Source of the DNA: Curtobacterium luteum
Lineage (GTDB): Bacteria > Actinomycetota > Actinomycetes > Actinomycetales > Microbacteriaceae
Reading direction: 5' to 3'
Length of the DNA stretch: 64,000 nucleotides
Assembly (NCBI RefSeq): GCF_014646995.1
Contig: NZ_BMOI01000002.1
Coordinates: 60,486-124,485, forward strand
A model generated the notes under the pieces. It did no database searches, was not told the origin of the DNA, and saw nothing but the letters and a program-made list of their open reading frames with translations. Shown in pieces: positions 47,944 to 57,462 of the stretch (positions are counted from its first letter, which is position 1; each line of letters opens with the position of its first letter). The position numbers were made by a program, and so were the translations under genes.

Positions 47944-50052
47944 TCAGACCGCCGTGACGCGGAACGGCACCACGGCGTCGGCCGGCAGGTGTGGCGGCTG
48001 CACCCCCACGGTCGTCAGCACGCGGCCGCTGAACTCGCGCTGCCCGTCCCACCACGACGGCGCCTTCAGCCCGTGCAGCTCGCCGACGACGACCGGCTCG
48101 ACCCGGTAGCGCGTGTCCGGGTCGAGGTCGCGGAAGCGGACCCGACCGGTGTTCGACACGTCCGCCCAGCCGGTGCTCGCGAGGAAGAACACGGCGCTGC
48201 GCTTGTCCGGGGACACGGTGCCGTACACCAGGCGCGTCGGCTCGACCTCGTCGACGCGGACGAGGTCGCCACCGTGCAGCAGTGGCCGCAGCTCCTTGTA
48301 CAGGGCGGTCCACGCGGCGAGGTCGCGCAGTTCCCCCTCGGTGGCACGAGCGAGGTCCCACTCGATCCCGAGGTGGCCGACGACCGCGGTGCCGGCCCGG
48401 AACGCGAGGTCGTGGTAGCGGCCGGTCGTGTGGTTCGTGCCGCTCGCGATGTGGGCTCCGAGCAGCTCCGGCGGCAGCAGCTGCTGCGTCCACCGGTGCA
48501 TGCGCTGCCGCTCGGACGGGTCGATGCAGTCGGATACCCACACGCGGTCGGTGTGCTCGATCACCCCGAGGTCGACGCGGGCGCCGCCGGACGAGCACGA
48601 CTCGATCTCGAGCGCCGGGAACCGGTCCTTGAGGGTGGCCATCAGCCGGTACGTCGCGAGCGTCTGCTCGTGCACCGCCGCACCACCACCGGGGAAGCCG
48701 GCGTCCACGAGGTCCCGGTTGTGGTCCCACTTGACGTAGTCGACCTCGTACTCGCCGATGATCGCGGTCATGCGCTCCAGGACGTACGCGAACGCCTCCG
48801 GGATGGCGAGGTCGAGCACCTGCTGGTCGCGCGAGCGGACCGGGAGCCGACCGTCGGCCTGCATGATCCACTCCGGGTGCGCACGTGCGAGGTCGCTGTC
48901 CTCGTTCACCATCTCCGGCTCGAACCAGAGCCCGAACTGCATGCCGAGGCCCCGGACGCGGTCGACGATCGGCCCGAGGCCGTCCGGCCAGACCCCCTCG
49001 TCGACGTACCAGTCGCCGAGGCCCGCGTGGTCGTCCCGCCGGTTCCGGAACCACCCGTCGTCGAGGACGTACCGCTCCACGCCGAGGGCCGCGGCGCGTT
49101 CGGCGAGGTCGGTGAGCCGGGCGAGGTCGTGGTCGAAGTAGACGGCCTCCCAGACGTTGATCGTCATCGGCCGCGGGGTCGACGGGTGCTGCGGACGGCG
49201 GCGGAGCCAGCGGTGGAAGCGGCGGGCCTGGTCGTCGAGGCCGTCCCCGTACGCGAACCACACCCACGGCGTCCGGTACGACTCCCCCGTCGCCAGCTGG
49301 ACCTCGCCCGGGAGCAGGAGTTCCCCGCCGCCGACGACCTGGCGTCCGGTCGACAGCCGCTCGGCGAGGTGCCGGTGGTTGCCGCTCCAGCCGGTGTGCA
49401 CGCCCCAGACCTCGCCGTGGCCGAACCCGAACCCGGGCTCGCCGACCGACAGCACGGTGGCGGCGTCCGGGCCGGTGCGGCCGCGGCGGTTGTCGCGCTC
49501 GTGGGTCCCGACGTGCAGCACGCTCCGCTGCGGGGTCCGCTCGCCGCCCCAGCGGCCGGCGAGGTCGAGCACCTCGCGGGCGCGGTCCGGGACCGGCAGC
49601 GCGAGGTGCACGTCGTCGAGGGTGTACGCACCCTCCCCGGTGTTCGTCACCTCGGCGCGGGTGCGGACCAGGCCGGACGAGGTCAGCTCGATCTCCAGGA
49701 CGACCGCGAGGCCGGCGGTCTCGTCGGCCCCGTGGGCGACCACCGACGACGGGGTCACGTCGAGCGAGGACACCGTGAACGCGGGCGCCCAGTCGCGGCC
49801 GTCGCGGTGCCCGGCGATGCCCGGTCGGCCGGCCCAGCCACGGTGGGGCTCCGGCAGGACCGCGAGTCGGACCGGCACGTCGGCCTCGTTCGGCGCGACG
49901 ACCGAGACGTCCGCCGCGGCCAGGGCGGACAGGTCCTCCGCGGTCGGGTCCCCCAGGGCGGCGCCCCAGTGGACGACGGCTGGGAGCGCTCCCGGAGAAC
50001 AGTCGAGGACGAGGGAGACACCCTCGGCGGTGAGGTGGACGACGTCGGTCAT
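47944..50052 (-). CDS. Alpha-galactosidase, GH36
   Basis: A 702-residue cytosolic glycosidase that releases galactose from melibiose, raffinose-type sugars or galactomannan fragments. The N-terminal beta-sandwich (to about residue 300) precedes the barrel. YVLDDGWFRNRRDDHAGLGD (about 342-361), FGLWFEPEMVNEDSDLARAH, the nucleophile Asp in DYVKWDHNRDL (about 450-460) and the acid/base Asp in RVWVSDCIDPSERQ (about 507-520) are complete. No signal peptide. ATG 50052 is the start. No sugar transporter is adjacent. Confidence 0.96.
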   Translation of the reverse strand: MTDVVHLTAEGVSLVLDCSPGALPAVVHWGAALGDPTAEDLSALAAADVSVVAPNEADVPVRLAVLPEPHRGWAGRPGIAGHRDGRDWAPAFTVSSLDVTPSSVVAHGADETAGLAVVLEIELTSSGLVRTRAEVTNTGEGAYTLDDVHLALPVPDRAREVLDLAGRWGGERTPQRSVLHVGTHERDNRRGRTGPDAATVLSVGEPGFGFGHGEVWGVHTGWSGNHRHLAERLSTGRQVVGGGELLLPGEVQLATGESYRTPWVWFAYGDGLDDQARRFHRWLRRRPQHPSTPRPMTINVWEAVYFDHDLARLTDLAERAAALGVERYVLDDGWFRNRRDDHAGLGDWYVDEGVWPDGLGPIVDRVRGLGMQFGLWFEPEMVNEDSDLARAHPEWIMQADGRLPVRSRDQQVLDLAIPEAFAYVLERMTAIIGEYEVDYVKWDHNRDLVDAGFPGGGAAVHEQTLATYRLMATLKDRFPALEIESCSSGGARVDLGVIEHTDRVWVSDCIDPSERQRMHRWTQQLLPPELLGAHIASGTNHTTGRYHDLAFRAGTAVVGHLGIEWDLARATEGELRDLAAWTALYKELRPLLHGGDLVRVDEVEPTRLVYGTVSPDKRSAVFFLASTGWADVSNTGRVRFRDLDPDTRYRVEPVVVGELHGLKAPSWWDGQREFSGRVLTTVGVQPPHLPADAVVPFRVTAV

Positions 50053-50108
50053 GCAACGACCTTGGCACACGCCCGAGGGCGACACGCGCGCGCGACGCGC
50101 GACCAGCA

Positions 50109-50156
50109 GACGGCCTGGAGGCCCGTGGCGGCGCCGCCACGGGCCTCCAGGCCGTC
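50109..50156. terminator. 48-bp perfect palindrome between corA and the galactosidase gene
   Basis: Both 24-base arms are exact complements with no loop in the DNA; the left arm starts GACGGCCTGGAGGCCCGTGG. As RNA it would form a very stable hairpin and probably ends the corA transcript, 21 bp before its listed stop-side boundary. It carries the dispersed GGCCTGGAGGC core. Confidence 0.75.
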
Positions 50157-50176
50157 GCCACGTGCGTCCGGTGCCG

Positions 50177-51160
50177 TCAGAACCAGCGTTTGACCTTGAA
50201 GACCACGAAGAGGACCGCCGCGAACAGGATCATCGCGAGGATCGACAGCGGGTAGCCCCAGGTCCACTGCAGCTCCGGCATGTGCGTGAAGTTCATCCCG
50301 TAGATCGCCGCGATGAGGGTCGGAGCGAAGAGGATCGCCGCCCACCCCGAGATCCGCTTCGTGTCGTCGTTCTGCTTCTGGGCCGCGAGCGTCGAGTCGA
50401 CCGTCAGCGCGTTCTGCAGCAGCTGACGGAAGGTGTCGAGGCGCTCGACCGTCCGGATGGCGTGGTCGAGGACGTCCCGGAAGCGCCGCTGCATCTCGAC
50501 GGGCAGGTGGTACTTCTCGGCACCGCGGTGCAGGTTCTCGATCATGTACACGAGGGGCCGGGCGGCCCGCTGGAACGCGACGACCTCGCCGAAGAGCTCG
50601 TAGATGCGGCGGGAGACCCCGGCGACGCCGGCGAAGAGCTGGTCCTCGATCTGGTTGATGTCCTCCTCGAGCCCGTCGATCACCGGGAGGTAGCCGTCGA
50701 CGATCGAGTCCATGAGCGCCCAGAGCTGCGCCTGCGGCCCCGCGGTGACGAGGCCCGGCTTGCCGCTCATCCGCTGCAGGGCACGCGGGACGGCCTGCGG
50801 GCCGCGGGGGTCGGCCGGGACGACGGCGAGGAAGAAGTCCTCACCGACGAAGGCGTGCACCTCGCCGAACTCGACCTCCTCCGTGGCGTCGTGGTAGACC
50901 GCGGGCTTCAGGACGACGAAGAGCGTCGTGCCGTACCGCTCGAGCTTCGGCCGCTGGTGCCCCTCCGCGGAGTCCTCGACCGCGAGCTCGTGCAGGCCGA
51001 GCGCCACGGCGACGTCCCCGAGTTCCTCGGCGTCGGGCTGGTGCAGCACGATGCACGCGCTGGCGCCCTGGTCCTCGATCATCCGGAAGGTGTCCGGGAG
51101 CGACGGGCACGCGATCGGCGCGATCTTGTCGACGTACACGGTGTTCAGCTCCACGCTCAC
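50177..51160 (-). CDS. corA: CorA-family magnesium/cobalt transporter
   Basis: About 327 residues: an acidic cytoplasmic domain followed by two C-terminal helices. IYGMNFTHMPELQWTWGYPL near residues 285-304 holds the GMN selectivity motif after the first helix; ISGWAAILFAPTLIAAIYGM is the pore helix; FVVFKVKRWF the end. SIVDGYLPVIDGLEEDINQI is typical of the long stalk helix. Several in-frame GTG codons (51178, 51169, 51160, 51154) make the exact start uncertain. Confidence 0.94.
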   Translation of the reverse strand: MSVELNTVYVDKIAPIACPSLPDTFRMIEDQGASACIVLHQPDAEELGDVAVALGLHELAVEDSAEGHQRPKLERYGTTLFVVLKPAVYHDATEEVEFGEVHAFVGEDFFLAVVPADPRGPQAVPRALQRMSGKPGLVTAGPQAQLWALMDSIVDGYLPVIDGLEEDINQIEDQLFAGVAGVSRRIYELFGEVVAFQRAARPLVYMIENLHRGAEKYHLPVEMQRRFRDVLDHAIRTVERLDTFRQLLQNALTVDSTLAAQKQNDDTKRISGWAAILFAPTLIAAIYGMNFTHMPELQWTWGYPLSILAMILFAAVLFVVFKVKRWF

Positions 51161-51237
51161 GTCCCCCACCGTACGCACCGCGCGCAGGCCCGGCGCGTAG
51201 CGTGCCGGTCATCAGCATGCTGACGAAGGGAGCGGAG

Positions 51238-52047
51238 ATGTCCGGAACAAGGAGCGGCAGGTCCTGGCGGATCGTCGTCGTGGTGAGCGCGGTGGTCGCG
51301 GTGATCGGGTCGTTCATCGGGTCCGGTGCCGCCGGGGGCACGCCCATCCAGAACGCCTCGGGCGGGGCGCTGTCGGCCTCGTCGACGTCGATCGCGCCGG
51401 ACGGGCCGGCGTTCGGCATCTGGTCGGTGATCTACCTCGGCTTGATCGTGTACGCGGTGCGGCAGCTGTTCCGGACCGCGGACGACGAGCGGCACGCGCG
51501 GCTCGCCCTCCCCGCGACGCTCTCGCTGCTCCTCAACGCGGCGTGGATCCTGGCGGTGCAGTTCGGCTTCCTCTGGGCCAGCGAGCCGATCATCGTGGCG
51601 CTCCTCGCCGTGCTGGTCTGGACGTTCGTCGTCCTGCGGCGCACCCGGCCCTCCGGCGTCGTCGAGGCGATCGTCACGGACGGCACGTTCGGCCTCTACC
51701 TCGGGTGGGTCTGCGTGGCGACGGCAGCGAACACGGCGGCAGTGCTGACGGCGGCGGGCTTCCGGGGCTTCGGGCTCGGCCAGGACGTCTGGGGCGTGCT
51801 CGTGGCGGCGGTGGCCGGGCTCGTCGGGGTGCTGCTCGCGGTCTGGGACCGGGGGCGGCTCGCGCCGACGGCCGCGCTGTGCTGGGGACTGGCGTGGGTC
51901 GCGGTCGGGCGGCTCGACGGGCCGCTCGTGTCGGTGCCGACGGCGGTGACCGCGGTGGTGGCCGTCGTCGTGGTGGTGCTCGTGACGGTGCTCGTCCGGA
52001 CCCGGGCGGGCTGGGCCGGGCGGCGGCGGTCGTTGGCGGCCGCCTGA
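51238..52047 (+). CDS. TspO/MBR-like membrane protein
   Basis: A 269-residue protein with about seven hydrophobic segments. IAPDGPAFGIWSVIYLGLIV (about residues 57-76) is the entry to the TspO-type fold as found in long actinobacterial members; LNAAWILAVQFGFLWASEPI and FGLYLGWVCVATAANTAAVL follow. TspO proteins bind porphyrins and sterol-like ligands and respond to stress. The C-terminal half extends beyond the five-helix core. ATG 51238 is preferred; upstream ATG 51217 and GTG 51202 are possible. Confidence 0.82.
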   Translation: MSGTRSGRSWRIVVVVSAVVAVIGSFIGSGAAGGTPIQNASGGALSASSTSIAPDGPAFGIWSVIYLGLIVYAVRQLFRTADDERHARLALPATLSLLLNAAWILAVQFGFLWASEPIIVALLAVLVWTFVVLRRTRPSGVVEAIVTDGTFGLYLGWVCVATAANTAAVLTAAGFRGFGLGQDVWGVLVAAVAGLVGVLLAVWDRGRLAPTAALCWGLAWVAVGRLDGPLVSVPTAVTAVVAVVVVVLVTVLVRTRAGWAGRRRSLAAA

Positions 52048-52080
52048 CCGCCGCGGCCGCGCCGCGCCGCGCGGCCGCGC

Positions 52081-52610
52081 GGACACGAGACTCGGCGGCG
52101 CGGCCACGAGACTCGGCGGCGCAGCCACGAGACTCGGCGTGGGCGACACCGATCGCGCTCGGGAGCGCGAACCTTATCGCCCAGTGCGAGACTCGGCCCG
52201 CCGGTGCTGAGCCGGCGGGCCGGGCGCAGACCGCGCCTCCCGGCCGGTTCGACGCGCCACGAGACTCGGCGGCGCGGCCACGAGACTCGGCGGCACCCCC
52301 ACGAGACTCGGCGGCGCCGCCACGAAACTCGGCGTGGGCGACACCGCTCGCGCTCGGGAGCGCGAGCCATGTCGCCCAGCGCGAGACTCGGCCCGCCGGT
52401 GCTGAGCCGGCGGGACGGGCGCACACCGCGCCTCCCGGCCGGTTCGACGCGCCACGAGTCTCGGCCGCGCCGCCACGAGACTCGGCGTGGGCGACATCGC
52501 TCGCGCTCGGGAGCGCGAACCTTGTCGCCCAGCGCGAGACTCGGCCCGCCGAGGCCCGCCGAGGCCCGCCGAGGCCCGCCGAGGCCCGCCGAGGCCCCGC
52601 CGAGGCCGCG
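52081..52610. repeat. Intergenic repeat array: 21-bp units, three 42-base hairpin modules, 10-bp tail repeats
   Basis: This 588-bp gap between convergent genes has no gene. It holds about a dozen copies of GAGACTCGGC (many as CACGAGACTCGGCGGCGC.. spaced 21 bp). Three 42-base modules start GGGCGACA at 52141, 52336 and 52489 and end TCGCCC; each encloses CGCGCTCGGGAGCGCG and can fold into an outer 8-bp and inner 6-9-bp stem. The first two are followed by GCCCGCCGGTGCTGAGCCGG and CGCGCCTCCCGGCCGGTTCG. Five copies of GAGGCCCGCC (10 bp) close the third. Both flanking genes end here. Confidence 0.9.
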
Positions 52611-52635
52611 CCGACAGCGCGCAGCGCCCGCCGCG

Positions 52636-53736
52636 TCAGCGCGCGGCGGCCGTCAGACCGTGCGCGGCCGCGACGGCCTCGTTCGTGACCTGCCCCGCGT
52701 GCACGTTCAGACCGAGCGCGAGCGCCGGGTCGTCCGCGAGCGCCTGCTCCCAGCCGCGGTTCGCGATCGCCACCGCGTACGGCAGGGTCGCGTTCGTGAG
52801 CGAGATGGTCGAGGTGCGCGGCACCGCTCCGGGCATGTTCGCCACGCAGTAGTACACGGCGTCGTGCACGCGGAACGTCGGGTCGTCGTGCGTCGTCGGC
52901 CGCGAGCCCTCGAAGCAGCCGCCCTGGTCGATCGCGATGTCGACGAGCACCGACCCCGGCTGCATGTCCGCGACCATGGCGTCGGTCACGAGCTTCGGCG
53001 CCGAGGCCCCGGGGATGAGGACCGAGCCGATCACGAGGTCGGCCGACGCCAGGGCCGAGGCGATCGCGTGCGAGGAGGACCGCAGGGTCGTGATGCGCCC
53101 GTCGAACCGGGCGTCGAGCGCACGCAGGCGCGGCAGGCTGATGTCGAACACGGTGACCTCGGCGCCGAGGCCGAGCGCCATCGTCGCCGCGTGCTCCCCC
53201 GCGACACCGCCACCGATGACGACGACACGGCCCTTCGGGGTCCCGGGCACGCCGCCGAGCAGCAGTCCGCGGCCGCCGTTCGTGCGCATGAGGTGGTACG
53301 CGCCGACCTGGGCGGAGAGTCGGCCGGCGATCTCCGACATCGGCGACAGGAGCGGCAGCGAACGGTCCGGCAGCTGGACGGTCTCGTAGGCGATGGCCGT
53401 CGCACCGGACTCCATGAGCGCCGTCGTCAGCGGGCGGTCGGCGGCGAGGTGGAGGTACGTGAAGAGGACCTGCCCCGGTCGGATCGACGCGTACTCGGAC
53501 GCGACGGGCTCCTTGACCTTGAGGATCATCTCGGCGCGCGCCCAGACCTCGTCCGCGGTGCCGACGATGGTCGCGCCCGCCGCGGTGTACTCGTCGTCCG
53601 GGAATGCCGAGCCGACTCCGGCTCCGGCTTGCACGAGGACCTCGTGGCCGTGCAGGGTCAGCTCCGCGACGCCCGCCGGGGTGGCCGCGACGCGGTACTC
53701 GTTGTTCTTGACTTCGGTGGGGACGCCGATCAGCAT
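52636..53736 (-). CDS. ald: Alanine dehydrogenase
   Basis: NAD-dependent enzyme interconverting alanine with pyruvate and ammonia, 366 residues. [20 protein letters not shown] (residues 1-20), [20 protein letters not shown] (catalytic Lys near 75), [13 protein letters not shown] (His near 96), the NAD motif [20 protein letters not shown] (about 171-190) and [20 protein letters not shown] are diagnostic. AAGGAG lies 7 bp before ATG 53736, so this start is preferred to the GTG immediately upstream. It ends at the repeat array. Confidence 0.96.
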   Translation of the reverse strand: MLIGVPTEVKNNEYRVAATPAGVAELTLHGHEVLVQAGAGVGSAFPDDEYTAAGATIVGTADEVWARAEMILKVKEPVASEYASIRPGQVLFTYLHLAADRPLTTALMESGATAIAYETVQLPDRSLPLLSPMSEIAGRLSAQVGAYHLMRTNGGRGLLLGGVPGTPKGRVVVIGGGVAGEHAATMALGLGAEVTVFDISLPRLRALDARFDGRITTLRSSSHAIASALASADLVIGSVLIPGASAPKLVTDAMVADMQPGSVLVDIAIDQGGCFEGSRPTTHDDPTFRVHDAVYYCVANMPGAVPRTSTISLTNATLPYAVAIANRGWEQALADDPALALGLNVHAGQVTNEAVAAAHGLTAAAR

Positions 53737-53856
53737 CACGGACTCCTTCGTGGGCGGTGCTCGTTCGACACCACGATGCGCCGGAGTTCGTTACGGACTC
53801 GTTTCGGCCGAACATCTGCGCGACGAAGAGCGCTTCCGTTCGACGAGATTCGGGAA

Positions 53857-55254
53857 TCAGTCCACCTTGCCCGGATTCAGGATCCCCTGCGGGTCGAACA
53901 CCCGACGGATGCCGCGCTGCAGTCCGAGCACGTCGTCGCCGAGCTCGTCACCGAGGTGGTGCCGCTTCAGCACTCCGACCCCGTGCTCACCCGTGAGCGT
54001 CCCGCCGAGTTCGATCGCCGCCCGGAACAGTGCGTCCGCCGCGTCCCGCACCCGCTGCGGCACGACGTCGCCGTCGAACACGAAGTTCGGGTGCAGGTTG
54101 CCGTCGCCCGCGTGCGCCACGGTCGGGATCGCGACGCCGTGGTCGCGACTGATCGCCGCGACCCGGTCGAACATCTCGGCGAGGCGGCTCCGCGGCACGG
54201 CGACGTCCTCGATCAGCACGCGTCCCCGGGCCGTCATCGCCGCGTGGAACGACCGGCGGATCGTGAGCAGGCGGTCGCGTTCCGCCGCCGACCCCGCCAG
54301 GCGGACGGTGCCGCCCTCGGCCTGGAGGCGCGGTGCGGCACCCAGCGCGGCCTCCGTCGCACCCGGGCCGTCGTACTCCACGAGGAGGAACACCCCGCCC
54401 TCCTGGCCGCTCCCCACTGTCTCCGCCATGACGGCGGGCCCGAGGTGGTCGGCGATGCCCGCGAGCGCCGCCTCGTCGAGCAGTTCCACGGTGGACGGGC
54501 GCGGGGCACCCTCGGTCGCCGCGGTGACGACGGCCGCCGCGGCCGCCGCCGCGTGGTGCACGGTCCGGAACACCGCGCCGAGTGTGGCCGGCTCCCCCGG
54601 CGGGACGGGCACGAGCCGGACGGTCGCGCCGACGATGACCCCGAGGGTGCCCTCGGAACCGACCATCAGGGCCGTCAGGTCGAGGCCGGTGACGCCCTTC
54701 ACCGTGCGATGCCCGGTCGAGACGAGTCGCCCGTCCGCGAGGACGACGTCGAGGCCGAGCACCGCCTCCCGGGTGACGCCGTACTTGACGCAGCGCAGGC
54801 CGCCGGCGTTCGTGGCGATGTTGCCGCCGATGCTCGAGATCGCGGCACTCGCGGGGTCCGGGGCGAAGCGGAGCCCGTGCCGGGCCACGGTCTCGTTCAG
54901 CTTGGCGTTCAGGACACCGGGTTCGACGACCGCGAGTTCGTCCGCCACGGAGACCTCGAGGATCCGGTCCATGCGGGCGACGCTCAGCACGACCGATCCG
55001 TCGGTGCCGTTCGCACCCCCGGCGAGTCCGGTCCCGGCGCCGCGCGGGACGACGGGGACGCCCAGCGCCGAGCACGTGCGGAGGGTCGCCTGCACGTGCG
55101 CGACCGTCCGCGCATCGACCACGGCGGCCGGTGCGCCGTCGGCCACCCAGCCGGACTGGTCGGTGCGGGCGGCGTCGAGCACCGGCACGTCGGTCCGGAC
55201 GACCACCCCGTCGGGGTCGTCGAGGGCGGATCGGAGGGCGACGACGATGTCCAT
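53857..55254 (-). CDS. FAD-linked D-lactate/glycolate oxidase-type dehydrogenase (GlcD family)
   Basis: A 465-residue VAO-family flavoprotein oxidising a D-2-hydroxyacid. The FAD-binding PCMH domain contains VVPRGAGTGLAGGANGTDGS (about residues 68-87), SSIGGNIATNAGGLRCVKYG (about 140-159) and TGLDLTALMVGSEGTLGVIV (about 189-208). The C-terminal domain ends with VAHAGDGNLHPNFVF (metal-type His, about 378-392), TGEHGVGVLKRHHL and FDPQGILNPGK. No Fe-S domain is fused, so a partner or quinone would accept electrons. It precedes ald by 120 bp on the same strand; lactate, pyruvate and alanine may link them. Confidence 0.92.
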   Translation of the reverse strand: MDIVVALRSALDDPDGVVVRTDVPVLDAARTDQSGWVADGAPAAVVDARTVAHVQATLRTCSALGVPVVPRGAGTGLAGGANGTDGSVVLSVARMDRILEVSVADELAVVEPGVLNAKLNETVARHGLRFAPDPASAAISSIGGNIATNAGGLRCVKYGVTREAVLGLDVVLADGRLVSTGHRTVKGVTGLDLTALMVGSEGTLGVIVGATVRLVPVPPGEPATLGAVFRTVHHAAAAAAAVVTAATEGAPRPSTVELLDEAALAGIADHLGPAVMAETVGSGQEGGVFLLVEYDGPGATEAALGAAPRLQAEGGTVRLAGSAAERDRLLTIRRSFHAAMTARGRVLIEDVAVPRSRLAEMFDRVAAISRDHGVAIPTVAHAGDGNLHPNFVFDGDVVPQRVRDAADALFRAAIELGGTLTGEHGVGVLKRHHLGDELGDDVLGLQRGIRRVFDPQGILNPGKVD

Positions 55255-55297
55255 GCCAGCACGCTACCGGCGGATCCCGTCCGGCAGCGGCTGCGCG

Positions 55298-56338
55298 TCA
55301 GCCGGTGCGGAGCGACTCGCTGGGCAGCTCCCCGAACCGCGCCCGGTACGACGCCGAGAACCGTCCGAGGTGACCGAAGCCCCACGTCCGCGCGACCTGC
55401 GCGACCGTCGTGCCGTCCGGAGCGCCGCGGAGCAGGTCCGTGCGGGCGCCGTCGAGCCGGGCGGCGCGGAGGACGTCCCCGGGGGTCTGACCGAGGTTCC
55501 GGCGCAGCGACTGCTGGAGTCCGCGCGGACTGAGGCCGGCCGTCGCCGCGATCTCGGGCGTGCCGATCGGCTCGCGGGCGTGGTCGTGCACGAACTCGAG
55601 CGCCTTCCGGAGCCGTTCGTGCTCGGGGCCCGTACCGGTGACCACCGCGCGCCAGCGGCTCCGCTCCGGGAACGCGGCGATCGCGGCACGGACGAAGGCC
55701 TCGGCGATGTCGCGTTGCTCGAGCGGGCCGAGGTCGTTCGAGACGTCCAGCCAGCGCGGCGAGTGCAGGCGCACCGTTTCCTGCCAGGTGCGGAGGCCCT
55801 CGGCCGTCGGTCGGCGGAGGGCCTCGAACGCGAACTCGTCGTCGCCGACGACGGCCCGGACGTGGTCGCGGTCGAGGTGCACGAGGTTCAGCGCGATGTC
55901 GTGGTGGTGCAGCTGGTAGACGTCCGCGAACGGCAGCACGACCGGGACGCCGGCGCGCAGTTCGACCTCGTCGCCGCCGTACGTGATCGTGCTCGCGCCC
56001 GAGCTCATCCACGCGACGAGGAAGGCGTCGTCGACACGGCTCTCGCTCCGCAGGTCGACCCCGAACCGGGACGACACGAGGGACAGACGGCCGTCGCCGA
56101 CGCCGCCGAAGGTCCACGGGGTGGTGGGGCGTACCCGACGGACCCGCGGGGCGCGGAGGTCGTAGCCGTCGCCGAAGAAGGTCAGGGCTTCGTCGAGGTC
56201 CTGACCGACGACCCGTCGGGAGGCACGGGGCGGCACCCCGGTCGGGAGGGTGGGTCCGGTGGCTCCGGACGCTGTCGACGACAGGTCGGTCTCGTTGCGG
56301 GACACCATGAACAGGAATGTACGGGGTACCACCGACAT
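55298..56338 (-). CDS. AraC-family transcriptional regulator
   Basis: A 346-residue regulator. The N-terminal sensor (about residues 45-220) includes FAFEALRRPTAEGLRTWQET; the DNA-binding part has EPIGTPEIAATAGLSPRGLQ and TTVAQVARTWGFGHLGRFSA (about 250-325) and ends RARFGELPSESLRTG. It is a paralogue of the AraC protein at 43449-44405. It starts near a divergent promoter region shared with the end of the SorC gene; ATG 56338 is used and ATG 56308 is the alternative. The GlcD-type gene 43 bp downstream on the same strand could be its target. Confidence 0.9.
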   Translation of the reverse strand: MSVVPRTFLFMVSRNETDLSSTASGATGPTLPTGVPPRASRRVVGQDLDEALTFFGDGYDLRAPRVRRVRPTTPWTFGGVGDGRLSLVSSRFGVDLRSESRVDDAFLVAWMSSGASTITYGGDEVELRAGVPVVLPFADVYQLHHHDIALNLVHLDRDHVRAVVGDDEFAFEALRRPTAEGLRTWQETVRLHSPRWLDVSNDLGPLEQRDIAEAFVRAAIAAFPERSRWRAVVTGTGPEHERLRKALEFVHDHAREPIGTPEIAATAGLSPRGLQQSLRRNLGQTPGDVLRAARLDGARTDLLRGAPDGTTVAQVARTWGFGHLGRFSASYRARFGELPSESLRTG

Positions 56339-56381
56339 CGCTCCGCGCAGATCGGACGATCCCCAGGTCGGAGCGGCTCCG

Positions 56382-57344
56382 TCACGGCTGCAGGATGGCC
56401 TGCCCGATGCTCTCGTCGAGGATGAGGTCGGTCACGAGCCCCGCCGCCAGCGCCCCGCGGAGCGACGCCGCCTTGGACCGACCGGCCACCACGCACACCC
56501 GGCGCGGCGCGCGCTTGATCGTGTCGAGGTCCGGTCCGCCGGCCCGGGCGTTGACGCCGATGTCCTTCCACGAACCGTCCGCGCGGTAGAACACCGTCGA
56601 GACGTCGCCCACGACCTTCGCGCGCACGAGCTCCTGCTGGTCGGCAGGGTCGAGGTAGCCGCCCGAGTAGACGTGTGACGGGACCGGGGCCTGCGGCGCA
56701 CCGACCCCGAACACGACGAGGTCCATCCGCTCGTGGAGGTCGAGCACGCGGCGGATCGACCGCTCCTTGAAGAGCATCTCCTTCGTCGCGGGGTCGTCGA
56801 AGAACGCCGGCACGGGGAACTGCTGCACGAAGGCGCCGTACGCCTCGCCGAACCGCCGCAGGATCTCGGACGCGTAGACGATGCCCGTCGTGCGGGTGTT
56901 CGCGGCACCGTTCACCTGCACGATCGTCGACCCGTGCGTGGTCTTCGGCACGAGGTACCGACTGACGGCGCTGACCGTGGAACCCCACGAGATCCCGATG
57001 ACCATGTTCGAGTCGATGTACTGCGTGAGGATCCGGGCCGCCGACAGCGCGACCCGCTCGAGCCGGTCGACGTCGCTCGTGTGGTCCGGCACCGGGACGA
57101 CGTGCGCGTGCACCCCGAAGCGCGACCGGATCGAGCGGCTGAGCGCGGCCGCCTGGTCGAGGGGCGAGCGGATCTGGATGTCCACGAGACCGGTGTCACG
57201 GGCGTACTTCAGCAGCCGGGAGACCGACGACCGCGAGGTCCCCAGCTCGTCGGCGATGGCGTCCATCGTCAGGTCCTGCAGGTAGTACAGGTGCGCGGCG
57301 CGCAGCGCCTGCTGGGTGCGCACGGGCTGGGCGGCATCGCTCAT
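56382..57344 (-). CDS. SorC/DeoR-type sugar-binding transcriptional regulator, probable glpD regulator
   Basis: A 320-residue regulator of the SorC family. The N-terminal helix-turn-helix is AHLYYLQDLTMDAIADELGT and SRSSVSRLLKYARDTGLVDI (about residues 17-56); the C-terminal effector domain has NMVIGISWGSTVSAVSRYLV (about 118-137), VGAPQAPVPSHVYSGGYLD and LDTIKRAPRRVCVVAGRSKA with the sugar-phosphate-binding fold. It is divergent from glpD across a 190-bp region with two matching palindromes. Glycerol 3-phosphate or dihydroxyacetone phosphate is a likely effector. ATG 57344 follows GGAG. Confidence 0.9.
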   Translation of the reverse strand: MSDAAQPVRTQQALRAAHLYYLQDLTMDAIADELGTSRSSVSRLLKYARDTGLVDIQIRSPLDQAAALSRSIRSRFGVHAHVVPVPDHTSDVDRLERVALSAARILTQYIDSNMVIGISWGSTVSAVSRYLVPKTTHGSTIVQVNGAANTRTTGIVYASEILRRFGEAYGAFVQQFPVPAFFDDPATKEMLFKERSIRRVLDLHERMDLVVFGVGAPQAPVPSHVYSGGYLDPADQQELVRAKVVGDVSTVFYRADGSWKDIGVNARAGGPDLDTIKRAPRRVCVVAGRSKAASLRGALAAGLVTDLILDESIGQAILQP

Positions 57345-57373
57345 GGTGCTCCGATCTCTTGCCATCGCAACCA

Positions 57374-57387
57374 TGCACGGACGTGCA
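57374..57387. promoter_or_regulatory. SorC operator candidate, site 1
   Basis: TGCACGGACGTGCA, an inverted repeat TGCACG-nn-CGTGCA, 30 bp upstream of the SorC gene start. An identical pattern recurs 75 bp away. Confidence 0.65.
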
Positions 57388-57448
57388 CGGCCTCTGCAAC
57401 CCCTGTCGCGCCTCCCGGCCCGGTCGGGAGGGTCTCCGACAGGTGTGC

Positions 57449-57462
57449 TGCACGTTCGTGCA
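57449..57462. promoter_or_regulatory. SorC operator candidate, site 2
   Basis: TGCACGTTCGTGCA, 73 bp before the glpD start. Its centre is 75 bp from site 1, close to seven helical turns, so a tetramer could hold both sites by looping. A CTCCCGG/CCGGGAG-like hairpin lies between them. Confidence 0.65.

Noticed and set aside
52081..52610. Possible CRISPR array or mobile element
   Set aside because: The 21-bp units have no unique spacers, there are no terminal inverted repeats and no transposase.
51674..53815. A 713-codon minus-strand frame that includes the repeat array
   Set aside because: It is a different frame from ald over the real gene, and the repeat part translates to AAESRGG-type low complexity; not a protein.
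52204..56425. Two overlapping plus-strand open frames of about 1010-1110 codons
   Set aside because: They are antisense to ald, the GlcD-type gene and AraC and read through the repeat array; composition is shadow-like.
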